A stretch of 64,000 nt of DNA, from assembly GCF_007671725.1 (NCBI RefSeq), contig NZ_VCNM01000002.1, positions 620,001 through 684,000 on the forward strand, given 5' to 3'. Below the pieces are notes generated by a model. It made no database searches and was not told the DNA's origin. It saw only the letters and a list, made by a program, of their open reading frames with translations. Of the stretch, positions 9,029-18,058 are shown piece by piece. The position numbers were made by a program, and so were the translations under genes. The stretch comes from Halorubrum depositum (GTDB taxonomy: Archaea; Halobacteriota; Halobacteria; Halobacteriales; Haloferacaceae). Each line of letters opens with the position of its first letter. The stretch's first letter is position 1.

Positions 9029-9859
9029 TCACCGCGCCGGGCCGTCGTAGCGTCCCATTCCGGCGTGCAGCTGACCGTCGAGCCGCGTCCAGCCCTGTCG
9101 GTCGTCCGCGTAGACCGCGGGGGGTGTAGTCGCTTCGAACGCGTTGAAGCTGTTCGAGAGCCAGAACCCCCACTCGTTCCAGGCTTCGAACCGGATTTCA
9201 TCGATGGTCACGATCGCTTCCGCCGGCGCCTCGTAGGTGGCCGCGGCGACGGTCGTGAACTCCCAGCACGCGTCCGACTCGTCCCACGCGTACTCGCAGT
9301 CGGTCGAAGAGACGTCGGTGATCGGTGCGAGGAACGACGCGTTCCCGATCGGATACCGCGTTTCGATGTCGTGGTCGACCGACCGCTGCCACGCGATCGA
9401 GTACCGGGTCGGGTCGGGCGAGAGCGCTTTGTCGGTCATGTCCGCGGGAATCTCGTCAGGGCCGATCTCGGCCCGATCGATCACCGACCCGTTCGGCGCG
9501 TACGTCCAGAGGACGTAGCGGTCCTCGCCGACGAGGCGGTCGACGTGGACGCGGAGCATCGGTCCGGAAGCGGTCTGGACGACGGCCGCGTCCCAGTCCG
9601 TGATCTGCGTGCCGTCGTCGCCGTAGATCCAGAGGTTCGACGCGGCGTCGGCTTCCACGTCCGCACCTGCGGGGAACGGGAGATGGAAGGTGGCGTTTTC
9701 GATCGTCGAGTTCGTGCTGATCGACGTCGCGTAGGAGTACGTCGACGTGTGAGAGTACGCGAAATCCGGCGGGAAGACGAGGAAGCCGACGGCCGCGACC
9801 GGCACGAGAACGACGACGAGGGCGAGCGCGATAACGAGCAGTCGCTTCGAGGAGACCAT
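9029..9859 (-). CDS. Membrane-anchored extracellular hypothetical protein
   Basis: A 276-residue protein with one N-terminal hydrophobic helix (residues 6-31, LLVIALALVVVLVPVAAVGFLVF) and a polar exported domain rich in Asn/Asp/Ser/Thr and N-glycosylation-type sequons near the start (NSTIENATF). Two Cys in CEYAWDESDAC may form a disulfide. Family unknown; probably a surface protein with a signal-anchor. AT-rich sequence upstream (about 9860-9895) provides a promoter. Confidence 0.55.
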   Translation of the reverse strand: MVSSKRLLVIALALVVVLVPVAAVGFLVFPPDFAYSHTSTYSYATSISTNSTIENATFHLPFPAGADVEADAASNLWIYGDDGTQITDWDAAVVQTASGPMLRVHVDRLVGEDRYVLWTYAPNGSVIDRAEIGPDEIPADMTDKALSPDPTRYSIAWQRSVDHDIETRYPIGNASFLAPITDVSSTDCEYAWDESDACWEFTTVAAATYEAPAEAIVTIDEIRFEAWNEWGFWLSNSFNAFEATTPPAVYADDRQGWTRLDGQLHAGMGRYDGPAR

Positions 9860-9957
9860 ACGGAACGTACGTTCATATCAATCATAATACTATTGTGGCG
9901 CCGGATAGCACGCGACAGCGCTCCGACGGCCGTGAGCGCTCGAGAGGACGGCGGCGG

Positions 9958-10848
9958 TCACTCGGCCGCGTTCGGTTCCGGTGGGAGGCCGGCGTCGCGC
10001 GGCGTCGGCGGGTCGCGTGTCGCGAGGCGGTCGCCGCCGTAGACGGCGACGAGGAGGACCGCGATCAGTACGAGCGGGAGGGCACCGGTCACCTCGGCGA
10101 GCAGGTTCAGCCAGGGGTCGGGCACGCCGTTCGGGACGAGCGCCGCCGGGTCGGCGGGGTGGAAGATCCCCATGGCGTTGACGCCGGCGTGGAACACCGC
10201 GACGACGAGGACGCTCCCGCCGGTGCTGTTGTACATCCACGTCCAGAGGACCGACCCCGCGAGGATGGAGACCATCCAGAGGAGCTGCTGAGAGAGCGGC
10301 CAGCCGCCGTGGGTGGTCGTCGCGTTCAGGAACAGCGGGAGGTGCCAGACCGCCCACGTGACGCTGACGATGACGCTCGACGCCAGCGCGCTGTACGAGT
10401 CCTGCAGAACGGGCAGCATGAAGCCGCGCCAGCCGAGGTCCTCCTGGCCGCCGCCCCACACCGTCCCCCACGCCATCGCGAACAGGTAGATGAGGGGTGA
10501 CTCGAACTCGGTGAGGTCGATCGGGCCGCCGGCCAGGACGAACAGCAGGACGCCGAGCGAGAGAATGATGAACGGAAGCCCGATCGCGAGCGTCCACCAT
10601 CTCGCACCGACCCGCCAGTTGAACATCTGGCCGACCCACGTGCGGAGGCTCCCGCCGGCGGCCCAGACGACGACCGCGGCCCCGATCGGCGGGCCGAATC
10701 CGCCGAACCCGATCAGGATCGAGTGCGTCCAGGAGGCTTCCATCCCCGAATACGCGAGCGCGCCCTGGATCGTCCACGTGAACGCGTACGCGATCGCGAC
10801 GAAGCTCAGGAGGCGATGGTGATCGATCCACGCGCGGACACCGGACAT
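9958..10848 (-). CDS. CPBP family intramembrane protease (second copy)
   Basis: A 296-residue protein with about eight hydrophobic segments. GGGQEDLGWRGFMLP is the first motif with Gln-Glu in place of Glu-Glu (QExxxxR/EExxxR variant common in this family), TWAVWHLPLF the second, and VFHAGVNAMG the third. The start taken is the ATG at 10848 (MSGVRAWIDHHRL); a further in-frame ATG lies 18 bp upstream. Substrate unknown. It differs clearly from the CPBP gene at 8.1-8.9 kb, so this is not a recent duplicate. Confidence 0.8.
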   Translation of the reverse strand: MSGVRAWIDHHRLLSFVAIAYAFTWTIQGALAYSGMEASWTHSILIGFGGFGPPIGAAVVVWAAGGSLRTWVGQMFNWRVGARWWTLAIGLPFIILSLGVLLFVLAGGPIDLTEFESPLIYLFAMAWGTVWGGGQEDLGWRGFMLPVLQDSYSALASSVIVSVTWAVWHLPLFLNATTTHGGWPLSQQLLWMVSILAGSVLWTWMYNSTGGSVLVVAVFHAGVNAMGIFHPADPAALVPNGVPDPWLNLLAEVTGALPLVLIAVLLVAVYGGDRLATRDPPTPRDAGLPPEPNAAE

Positions 10849-10941
10849 AGCTCCGACTGCGACCACGTCGCAGTTAACAGTGACCCCACTTGCCGAGGGT
10901 TCGACACTACCTTCTTCTCAGTTCATCTCGAAGCCGCTGAT

Positions 10942-11370
10942 ATGCCCGACGACGTCCTCGTCGCCTTCGACGGCTCCCCGCTCGCCGAACGCGCGCTCGC
11001 GTACGCACTGGAGACCTTCCCGGACGCCGCCGTCACCGCGATGTACGTCATCGACCCGGTCGACTCGGTGATCGACGTGGAGGCCGGCGGCCTGCCGGTC
11101 GCGGAGGAGTGGTACGACGACGCCCGAGAGCGTGCCGCCGAGGTCCTCACGACGGCGACGGATCTCGCGGCGGAGCGCGATAGCGTTCTCGACACCGTCG
11201 CTGAAGTCGGGAAACCGGCGCGTGCGATTCTCGACTACGCCGACGGCCACGGCGTCGATCAGATCGTTATGGGGAGCCACGGCCGGTCGGGAATCGACCG
11301 GGCGCTTCTGGGAAGCGTCGCCGAAACGGTCACCCGCCGAGCGCGGATTCCGGTGACGATCGTCGGATGA
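10942..11370 (+). CDS. Universal stress protein (UspA family)
   Basis: A 142-residue Usp domain: VLVAFDGSPLAERAL at the N-terminus, an internal Asp/Arg-rich helix, and IVMGSHGRSGIDRALLGSVAETVTRRARIPVTIV, the G-2x-G-9x-G-S/T ATP-binding motif of the ATP-binding Usp class. It starts at the ATG at 10942; the longer upstream frame is a shadow of the opposite-strand gene. It likely binds ATP in the cytoplasm and acts in stress responses. It precedes the metal-ATPase gene by 95 bp. Confidence 0.88.
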   Translation: MPDDVLVAFDGSPLAERALAYALETFPDAAVTAMYVIDPVDSVIDVEAGGLPVAEEWYDDARERAAEVLTTATDLAAERDSVLDTVAEVGKPARAILDYADGHGVDQIVMGSHGRSGIDRALLGSVAETVTRRARIPVTIVG

Positions 11371-11465
11371 TCGCTTCGACCAGCGTATCGACACCGAGGA
11401 GCGCTCCGAGGGACCGAGCGACCCCCCACAGCCGTCGGACAGATACGCACTGGAGTGCCTAACAC

Positions 11466-13691
11466 GTGACATCAGACCAAATCGGCGGTGCCGAGAACGC
11501 GGCCGTCACTGAACCGTCGTCGCCCTCGACGTGTACCGTCCACGTCGAACGACGAGGCGGCCGCGGCGACGCGGGAGCGCGGGCGCTCGAACGTCATCTC
11601 GCGGGGCTCTCCGGCGTCCGCGACGTCGACGTCTCGTTTCGAACGGGAGACGCCCGGATCACCTACGACGGGAGCGTCATCTCGGAGGAAGCGATTCGAG
11701 ACGCCGTCCGCGACCGGAACGTGTCGATCCGGGGCGACGCCGAACCGGACACGGACGGCGTGAGATCCCGTTCGAAGCTCAGGCGGGAGGCGACGTTCGT
11801 CGGCCTGACGCTGCTCGGGATGGCGACCGGCCTGGCGACGGGGTGGCTCGCCGGACCGCTCCTTCTCGAGTGGGCCGGCTACGCCGTCGCATACGTCTTC
11901 GGCGGCTGGTACGGGCTCAAAGGGGCGATCGAGACGCTTCGCCACCGCGCGGTCGACATCGACCTGTTGATGATCGTCGCCGCGCTCGGCGCCCTCTCGA
12001 TCGGCGCCCCGTTCGAGGGCGCGATGCTGCTGTTCCTGTTCTCGCTGTCGAACGTCCTCCAGCACTACGCGATCGGGCGCTCGCGCCGGGCGATCGAGTC
12101 GCTCGTCGAGATGCGGCCGGACGAGGCGCAGGTGCTCCGCGACGGCGAGGAGGTCACCGTGCCCATCGACGACGTCGCCGTCGGCGACGTGTTCGTGGTC
12201 CGTCCCGGCGATAAGATCCCGCTCGACGGGACCGTCGCGTCCGGCGAGAGCACGGTCGACGAGGCGTCGCTCACCGGCGAGTCGATGCCCGTCTCGAAGG
12301 GGCCCGGCGACGAGGTGTTCGGCGGGACGCTCAACGAGAGCGGGAGCCTCGAGATCGAGGTCACGCGGCGGGCCCACGAGTCGGCCATCACCCGGCTCAT
12401 TCACATGGTCGAAGAGGCGCAAAGCGAGAAGGCGCCGACACAGCGGCTCATCGACCGCCTCGAACAGCCGTACGTCCTCGGCGTTTTCGGGCTCACGATC
12501 GCGGCGATCGGGATTCCGCTCGCGCTCGGGAGCGAGTTCACCGGCGCGTTCTACCGCGCGATGACGCTCATGGTCGCGGCCTCGCCGTGTGCGGTCATCA
12601 TCTCGACGCCGGCGGCCGTGCTCTCGGCGATCGCGTCGGGCGGGCGACAGGGCGTCCTCTTCAAGGGCGGCGAACACGTCGAGACGGCGGCGTCCATCGA
12701 CGCGGTCGCCTTCGACAAGACGGGGACGCTCACCGAAGGCGACACGCGACTGACCGACGTGGTCGTGCGGGAGGCGTCTCGGACCGGGACCGGGACCGGC
12801 TCCCTCGACGACGATCAGTTGCTCGGCCTGTCGGCAGCCGTTCAGGCGCGTTCGGAACACCACCTGGCCGAGGCGACCGTCGACGCCGCGACCGAACGCG
12901 GTCTCGACGTCCCCGACGCGAGCGGGTTCCAGGCCACCGCCGGGAAAGGGGTCCACGCGACCGTCGGGGACGACGTCGTCCACATCGGGAACCGCAGTTA
13001 CGTCGAGACCGTTCTGGCTGACCGGTCGATCGACGGATTGGACGCCGGCCTGGACAGGTTACGAGAGCTGGAAGCGGAGGGGAAAACGAGCGTGCTCGTC
13101 GTCCGCGAGAGCGACCGGAGCGCCTCGGTGCTCGGCTGGCTCGCCTTCACCGACACCGTCCGTCCCGGCGCGGCGGACATGATCGAACGGCTCCGCGCGC
13201 TCGGCGTCGACCACATCGTGATGCTGACGGGGGACAACGAACGCGTCGCCCACAGGATCGCCGAGGAGGTGGGTATCGACGAGGTGCACGCGGAACTGCT
13301 CCCCGAAGAGAAGGTCGACCGCATCGACGACCTGGTCTCCCGTTACGAGAACGTGGCCATGGTCGGCGACGGCGTGAACGACGCGCCCGCGCTGGCGACC
13401 GCGACGCTCGGGATCGCGATGGGTGGGGCCGGGACCGATGTCGCCCTCGAGACGGCCGACGTCGTGTTGATGGGCGACGACATCGGGAAGATCCCGTACG
13501 TGCTCGGACTCGGTCGGCGGACGCGCCGGACGCTGACGGTCAACCTCGCGATCGCCTTCGGCGCGATCGCGCTCATGGTCGGCGCGATCCTGCTGCGGGG
13601 CATCCCCCTGCCGCTGGCCGTGGTCGGCCACGAGGGCTCGACGGTGATCGTCTCGCTGAACGGCCTCCGACTGCTCGGGTTCCGCGAGTAG
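11466..13691 (+). CDS. Heavy-metal P1B-type ATPase (SPC / HEGS type)
   Basis: A 741-residue ATPase with a GTG start. Residues about 16-92 are an HMA-like ferredoxin fold that lacks the GMxCxxC metal site. The membrane motif is SPC (about residue 372), not CPC; DKTGTLTEGD holds the phosphorylated Asp (about residue 417); the usual SEHP is SEHH; MLTGDN, GDGVNDAPAL follow; the C-terminal helix has HEGSTVIVSLNGLRLL. SPC with HEGS/T fits subgroup P1B-4 (Co/Zn/Fe-type exporters), so a divalent metal exporter is likely; ion specificity is inference. SHOCT and DoxX genes follow convergently. Confidence 0.88.
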   Translation: MTSDQIGGAENAAVTEPSSPSTCTVHVERRGGRGDAGARALERHLAGLSGVRDVDVSFRTGDARITYDGSVISEEAIRDAVRDRNVSIRGDAEPDTDGVRSRSKLRREATFVGLTLLGMATGLATGWLAGPLLLEWAGYAVAYVFGGWYGLKGAIETLRHRAVDIDLLMIVAALGALSIGAPFEGAMLLFLFSLSNVLQHYAIGRSRRAIESLVEMRPDEAQVLRDGEEVTVPIDDVAVGDVFVVRPGDKIPLDGTVASGESTVDEASLTGESMPVSKGPGDEVFGGTLNESGSLEIEVTRRAHESAITRLIHMVEEAQSEKAPTQRLIDRLEQPYVLGVFGLTIAAIGIPLALGSEFTGAFYRAMTLMVAASPCAVIISTPAAVLSAIASGGRQGVLFKGGEHVETAASIDAVAFDKTGTLTEGDTRLTDVVVREASRTGTGTGSLDDDQLLGLSAAVQARSEHHLAEATVDAATERGLDVPDASGFQATAGKGVHATVGDDVVHIGNRSYVETVLADRSIDGLDAGLDRLRELEAEGKTSVLVVRESDRSASVLGWLAFTDTVRPGAADMIERLRALGVDHIVMLTGDNERVAHRIAEEVGIDEVHAELLPEEKVDRIDDLVSRYENVAMVGDGVNDAPALATATLGIAMGGAGTDVALETADVVLMGDDIGKIPYVLGLGRRTRRTLTVNLAIAFGAIALMVGAILLRGIPLPLAVVGHEGSTVIVSLNGLRLLGFRE

Positions 13692-13749
13692 GCGCCGCGG
13701 GAGTTCAGCTGACCGTCCGTCGGTCCTCACGTTGTACCGGCAGCGGCGA

Positions 13750-14148
13750 TCAGGAACGATCGTCGTCGGATATGAGCCGAGCGCGTCGGCGGTCGAACTC
13801 CTCGTCGTCGATCTCTCCGCGGGCGTACCGCTCCTCGAGGACGGCGAGCGCGCCGTCCTCGGCGGAGCCGTTCGATCGCGACCGCGTTGCCAGCCAGTAG
13901 ACGAGAGAGACCGGGAGGGCGACGAGGAGTGCCATCCAGAGGAGGCCGAACAGCGGCATCCCCCAGCCCCATCCGCCCCAGCCGACCATGTGGCCGTCGG
14001 TCCACATCCCGTCGTGCCAGCCCCACATCACTGCGTCCGGAACGGTCGCGTGCGTCAGCGCCATTCCGGCGACGACGGCCAGAGCGAGCGCTCCGACGAC
14101 GACGAGTCCCAGAGAACGAATCCCGCGTGCTCGAATTGGATTTTGCAT
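13750..14148 (-). CDS. SHOCT-domain membrane protein
   Basis: A 132-residue protein: helix 1 at residues about 12-32, a Trp/Gly/Met/His-rich extracytoplasmic stretch (MWGWHDGMWTDGHMVGWGGWGWG), helix 2 at about 64-86, then a cytoplasmic C-terminal SHOCT motif (VLEERYARGEIDDEEFDRRRARL). The Met/His-rich loop next to a metal ATPase hints at metal binding (inference). It is convergent with the ATPase gene and 30 bp from the DoxX gene, with which it likely forms an operon. Confidence 0.75.
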   Translation of the reverse strand: MQNPIRARGIRSLGLVVVGALALAVVAGMALTHATVPDAVMWGWHDGMWTDGHMVGWGGWGWGMPLFGLLWMALLVALPVSLVYWLATRSRSNGSAEDGALAVLEERYARGEIDDEEFDRRRARLISDDDRS

Positions 14149-14178
14149 TGGTGTACTCCCGAAAAGCGCTCGGCGTGG

Positions 14179-14745
14179 TTAGCCGAGGACGTACTCGAGG
14201 ACGGGGTAGCGCTCGACGAGCGCCTCGCCGCCGACCTCGTACTGTTCGATGTACCGGTCGAGTCCCAGGATGCGGCCCGCGGCGAACGCGGCGACCGCGA
14301 GGAACACGAGCATGTACGCGAAGTCCCCGTTGATGAAGCCGTGGGCGATGTCCCAGTTGGCGACGTAGAACGTCGCCATCATGAGCGCGCCGAAGAACGC
14401 CGCGAGGCGGACGAACGCGCCCACGATGAGGCCGAGACCGATCGCGACCTGGCCGTACGGCACGGCGACGTCCACGACCGCGAGAACCGTCGGGCTCCCG
14501 GCCATCCAGAGGAACTGGTCGACGAACGGGCCGCCGTTCGCCGGCACCGCGTTCGCCAGATAGCCGTACGCGCTGAACGGCTCCGCGCTGAGAAGCTTGC
14601 TCAGTCCCGCGTTCAGGAACGCGATGCCCATCATGAGGCGGAGCGCGAGCACGAACCACGCGCTGAGGCTGTGGACTTTCCCGCCGACGGTCAGGCCGCC
14701 GACTCTGCTCTCGAGCTGGTTCATGCCGGAGTCGAGTGTGGACAT
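14179..14745 (-). CDS. DoxX family membrane protein
   Basis: A 188-residue four-helix protein with the DoxX signatures: LALRLMMGIAFLNAGLSKL near the N-terminus, [18 protein letters not shown] and YMLVFLAVAAFAAGRILGLDRYIE at the C-terminus. DoxX proteins are membrane subunits linked to quinone or thiosulfate redox chemistry in some organisms; in haloarchaea the role is unknown. It ends with EVGGEALVERYPVLEYVLG, very similar to the paralogue at 36.3-36.9 kb. The start codon sits next to an AT-rich promoter shared with the divergent regulator at 14860. Confidence 0.85.
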   Translation of the reverse strand: MSTLDSGMNQLESRVGGLTVGGKVHSLSAWFVLALRLMMGIAFLNAGLSKLLSAEPFSAYGYLANAVPANGGPFVDQFLWMAGSPTVLAVVDVAVPYGQVAIGLGLIVGAFVRLAAFFGALMMATFYVANWDIAHGFINGDFAYMLVFLAVAAFAAGRILGLDRYIEQYEVGGEALVERYPVLEYVLG

Positions 14746-14859
14746 ACTTATTTCACCTTCAACTATCGGTAGGCGGGGAGAGACGATATAACGGTGAGCC
14801 GGCGTTCCGACTCGGAAAATCGGCGGGCTATATTACCCTCCTGTCGCGAGTAGGCGACT

Positions 14860-15210
14860 GTGACCGAGGAGCCCGACCCGCCGGCGATCTTCGCCACGCT
14901 CGACGACGAGTACGCCCGCGACATCCTGGTGGCGACGAAGACCGGCCGGCTGTCAGCGAAGGAGCTCAGCGAGGAGTGCGGCATGTCGCGCCCGACCGTC
15001 TCGCGCCGCGTGACGCGCCTCGTCGAGCAGGGCCTCCTCGAGGAGTACACGCACGTCGACCCCGGCGGCCGGCACTACAGCGAGTACGAGGCGCGACTCG
15101 AACGCGTCGAAGTCCTCCTGCAGGCCGAGGGGTTCGACGTCCGGATCGACGTCCGGCCCGACCCCGCCGACCGGATCACGTCCATCTTCGAGGAGATGCG
15201 GGGAGACTGA
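14860..15210 (+). CDS. Winged-helix transcriptional regulator
   Basis: A 116-residue protein with a GTG start. Residues about 9-70 form an HTH domain: DEYARDILVATKTGRLSAKELSEECGMSRPTVSRRVTRLVEQGLLEEY is a clear ArsR/MarR-like winged helix with recognition helix SRPTVSRRVTRL. The C-terminal 40 residues are mixed. It is four bases upstream of a small membrane-protein gene and probably regulates that operon or the divergent DoxX/SHOCT operon; the effector is unknown. Confidence 0.85.
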   Translation: MTEEPDPPAIFATLDDEYARDILVATKTGRLSAKELSEECGMSRPTVSRRVTRLVEQGLLEEYTHVDPGGRHYSEYEARLERVEVLLQAEGFDVRIDVRPDPADRITSIFEEMRGD

Positions 15211-15213
15211 CTC

Positions 15214-15489
15214 ATGGAACACACGCTATTCGTCATCGCCAAACTGTTCACGACCGCGTTGGCGCTTGTCATCGCGTACCAAGCGTATCGCGGGTACCGG
15301 CGGCATCACACGCGGCTGCTACTCTACGTCGCGGCCGGCTTCGCGCTGATCGGGCTCGGCGGCCTCCTCGAAGGCGTGCTCTTCGAGGTCCTTCAGGTGT
15401 CGATCTTCGAGGCCGGCTTCGTGGCGGCGCTCGTCACCGCGGCGGGGATGCTGTCCATCTTGTACGCACTCTACGCGCCGAACCCCTGA
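15214..15489 (+). CDS. Small membrane protein paired with HTH regulator
   Basis: A 91-residue protein with three hydrophobic helices (residues ~5-22, 33-55, 62-86) and polar RRHHTR between the first two. It begins 4 bp after the stop of the winged-helix gene, so they form a two-gene operon; this regulator-plus-tri-helix-protein arrangement is common in haloarchaea. Its role may be to signal to, or sequester, the regulator (inference). Confidence 0.7.
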   Translation: MEHTLFVIAKLFTTALALVIAYQAYRGYRRHHTRLLLYVAAGFALIGLGGLLEGVLFEVLQVSIFEAGFVAALVTAAGMLSILYALYAPNP

Positions 15490-15540
15490 GCGACTTTCAG
15501 GCCGAACGCCGATATCGAAACGGAACGGGTCCGCCGAGCG

Positions 15541-16512
15541 TTACATGTAGCCGAGGTCGCGGAGCCGCTCCATGAGGTCCTCTTTGTCCTGGGCGCGGCC
15601 GGCGCGCTCGGTCGTCCCTTCGAGGTCCTGGAGCCACGCGGGCTCCTCGGTCGTCTTGTCGGTGCTGACTTCGCTGCCGAGCGAGCGGAATCCGGCGAAG
15701 TACTTCGGCGAGATGGGAATGTCCTCTTGGGTGACGCCCTCAGGGAGGTCGTCGTCGGCCTGCGGGACGTAGCCGTCGTCGGGGAAGGAGTCGACGGTGT
15801 CGGGGACGACGTAGTTCCAGAACGCGTCCCACACGTCGGCCTCGGCGAACTGGAGGATGGGCTGGATGCGGTCGTGCGGCGGGAACAGGTCCGGGTCGTG
15901 GCGCGGCGAGAAGAACGTCTCGTCCGCGCGCGCCTCCTGTTCGTCCCACCGCACGCCCGAGATGACGCCGTCGATGTCGTACTTTTCGAGGGCGTTGTTG
16001 AGCGCGACCGTCTTCAGCAGGTGGTTGCCCACGTACGTGTCCAAGAGGAACGGGAACGTGTCCTCTTCGTATTCGAGAATGTCCCGGATGTGATGCTGGT
16101 TCTGCTCGTTCAGCGCGTCGACGGGGATGTCGTCGCCGGGTTCGAGGCCATGTTCCTCGACGTACGCGCCCACGTCCTCGTTGCGGGCGTACACGAGATC
16201 AATCTCCCACTCGGCGGCCCAGTGCTCGACGAAGTCAGTGATGTCATCGAAATGCTGGAAGTGGTCGATGAACACCGCGGTGGGCTTCTCGTACCCGTAC
16301 TGCTCGGCCACTTGGTTGATGAAGTACAGCGTCAGCGTCGAGTCCTTCCCCCCAGTCCACATCACCGCCGGGTTCTCGTACTGCTCGAGCCCCGTCTTGG
16401 TGACCTCGATCGCCTTCTCGAGCTTGTGTTGCAGCGACGGGTAGTCCGCCGGATCCTCGCCCTCGCCGTCGGTGTAATCGACGTCGACGCTCGCCGGGAA
16501 GTCATCGCTCAT
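15541..16512 (-). CDS. PAPS reductase family protein (phosphoadenosine phosphosulfate reductase-like)
   Basis: A 323-residue protein. MWTGGKDSTLTLYFINQ is the SGGxDS-type PP-loop nucleotide-binding motif, followed by DHFQHFDDITDFVEHW and a second half DGVISGVRWDEQEARADETFFSPRHDPDLFPPHDRIQPIL like the adenylyl-sulfate/PAPS reductase and CysD families. The start is the ATG at 16512; the frame stays open upstream but through the antisense strand of the next gene. The catalytic ECGLH Cys motif of CysH is absent at the C-terminus, so it could be a PP-loop enzyme of another type. Sulfate activation genes are not in the window. Confidence 0.75.
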   Translation of the reverse strand: MSDDFPASVDVDYTDGEGEDPADYPSLQHKLEKAIEVTKTGLEQYENPAVMWTGGKDSTLTLYFINQVAEQYGYEKPTAVFIDHFQHFDDITDFVEHWAAEWEIDLVYARNEDVGAYVEEHGLEPGDDIPVDALNEQNQHHIRDILEYEEDTFPFLLDTYVGNHLLKTVALNNALEKYDIDGVISGVRWDEQEARADETFFSPRHDPDLFPPHDRIQPILQFAEADVWDAFWNYVVPDTVDSFPDDGYVPQADDDLPEGVTQEDIPISPKYFAGFRSLGSEVSTDKTTEEPAWLQDLEGTTERAGRAQDKEDLMERLRDLGYM

Positions 16513-16647
16513 ACGCCCGGAGGGTCTGTGCGGAGGGAAATAGGCCTTCTGAATCCGCACCGCGCCGGCGCTCGGCGGGAACGCACCGCGGACCCGCCGG
16601 CTCGTCGGAGCACAAGGGATATGTCGGCGGAACCGGACTACCGGGTC

Positions 16648-17994
16648 ATGGGACTGTTCGACCGGCTGCGCGGCGACGACGACGAGCGTGTCGTCTTCCT
16701 CGGCATCGACGGCGTACCGTACGATCTCGTTCAGGAGCATCCCGAGGTCTTCGAGAACCTGACCGACGTCGCCGAGACGGGGTCGGCCGGGCGCTTGGAG
16801 AGCATCGTGCCGCCCGAGTCGAGCGCGTGCTGGCCGAGCCTCACGACCGGCGTGAACCCCGGAGAAACGGGCGTGTACGGCTTCCAGGACCGCGAGGTCG
16901 ACTCCTACGAGACGTACGTCCCGATGGGGCGCCACGTGAAGGCGACGCGGCTGTGGGACCGCGTCACCGACGCGGGCCGGGACGCGACCGTGCTCAACGT
17001 CCCCGTCACGTTCCCGCCGTCGACGCGGATCCAGCGGCAGGTCTCCGGCTTCCTCTCGCCCGGCATCGACGCGGCCGCGAGCGACGACGCGGTCGAGCGG
17101 GTGCTCGAGGACCGGAACTACCGCATCGACGTGAACGCGAAGCTCGGCCACGACGAGGACAAACGCGATTTCATCGAGAACGCTCACGCCACCCTCGACG
17201 CCCGACACGACGTGTTCACCCACTACCTCGCGGAGGACGACTGGGACCTCTTCTTCGGCGTGTTCATGACCACCGACCGCGTCAACCACTTCCTGTTCCG
17301 CGACTACGCGACCGACGGCGAGTACCACGAGGAGTTCCTCGACTTCTATCGCAAGCTCGACGGATACATCGGCGAGATCCGTGACTCTCTCGACGACGAC
17401 ACGACCCTGATCGTCGCCTCCGACCACGGCTTCACCGAGCTGGAGTGGGAGGTGAACTGCAACCAGTTCCTCGCCGACGAGGGGTGGCTCTCCTACGACG
17501 GCGACGACCACGACTCGCTCGCGGACATCGACGACGAGACGCGGGCGTACTCGCTCATTCCCGGGCGCTTCTACCTCAACCTCGAGGGTCGCGAGCCGGA
17601 GGGCGTCGTTCCCGAGTCGGAGTACGAGGCGGTCCGCGAGGAGCTCAGAAGCGATCTCGAGGAGCTCACCGGCCCCGACGGCCGGCAGGTATGCAAGCGG
17701 ATCGTGAACGGCGAGGACGCCTTCGACGGCGCCCACGACGAGATCGCGCCGGACCTCGTCGTCATCCCCGCGGACGGCTTCGACCTGAAGTCCGGCTTCG
17801 GCGGGAAAGAGGCGGTCTTCACCGAGGGGCCGCGCAACGGGATGCACAAGTTCGAGAACTCGCTTCTGTACACCACCGACCCCGACGTCGACGTCGCGGG
17901 CTCGAACCTCTTCGACGTGGCACCGACGATCCTCGACCTGATGGACGTCGACGCCGACGCGACGTTCGACGGCGAGAGCCTCCTCGCGGAGTAG
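16648..17994 (+). CDS. Alkaline phosphatase family protein (type I phosphodiesterase-like)
   Basis: A 448-residue protein beginning MGLFDRLRG; an ATG at 16621 would add nine residues, but a TATA-like GGGATATG about 30 bp upstream of 16648 supports the shorter, leaderless form. VVFLGIDGVPYDLV is the N-terminal metal motif, PPESSACWPSLTTGVNPGETGVYGF contains the putative catalytic Ser/Thr of the AP/phosphodiesterase superfamily, DRVNHFLFRD and IVASDHGFTE provide the other metal ligands. It likely hydrolyses phosphodiester or nucleotide sugar substrates; specificity is unknown. It is divergent from the PAPS reductase-like gene. Confidence 0.85.
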   Translation: MGLFDRLRGDDDERVVFLGIDGVPYDLVQEHPEVFENLTDVAETGSAGRLESIVPPESSACWPSLTTGVNPGETGVYGFQDREVDSYETYVPMGRHVKATRLWDRVTDAGRDATVLNVPVTFPPSTRIQRQVSGFLSPGIDAAASDDAVERVLEDRNYRIDVNAKLGHDEDKRDFIENAHATLDARHDVFTHYLAEDDWDLFFGVFMTTDRVNHFLFRDYATDGEYHEEFLDFYRKLDGYIGEIRDSLDDDTTLIVASDHGFTELEWEVNCNQFLADEGWLSYDGDDHDSLADIDDETRAYSLIPGRFYLNLEGREPEGVVPESEYEAVREELRSDLEELTGPDGRQVCKRIVNGEDAFDGAHDEIAPDLVVIPADGFDLKSGFGGKEAVFTEGPRNGMHKFENSLLYTTDPDVDVAGSNLFDVAPTILDLMDVDADATFDGESLLAE

Positions 17995-18058
17995 GGCGCT
18001 CACCGTCGCGGCCGCGGCACCGACACCCGTACCGGCACGGAGACCCTCGCCGCCGTCC

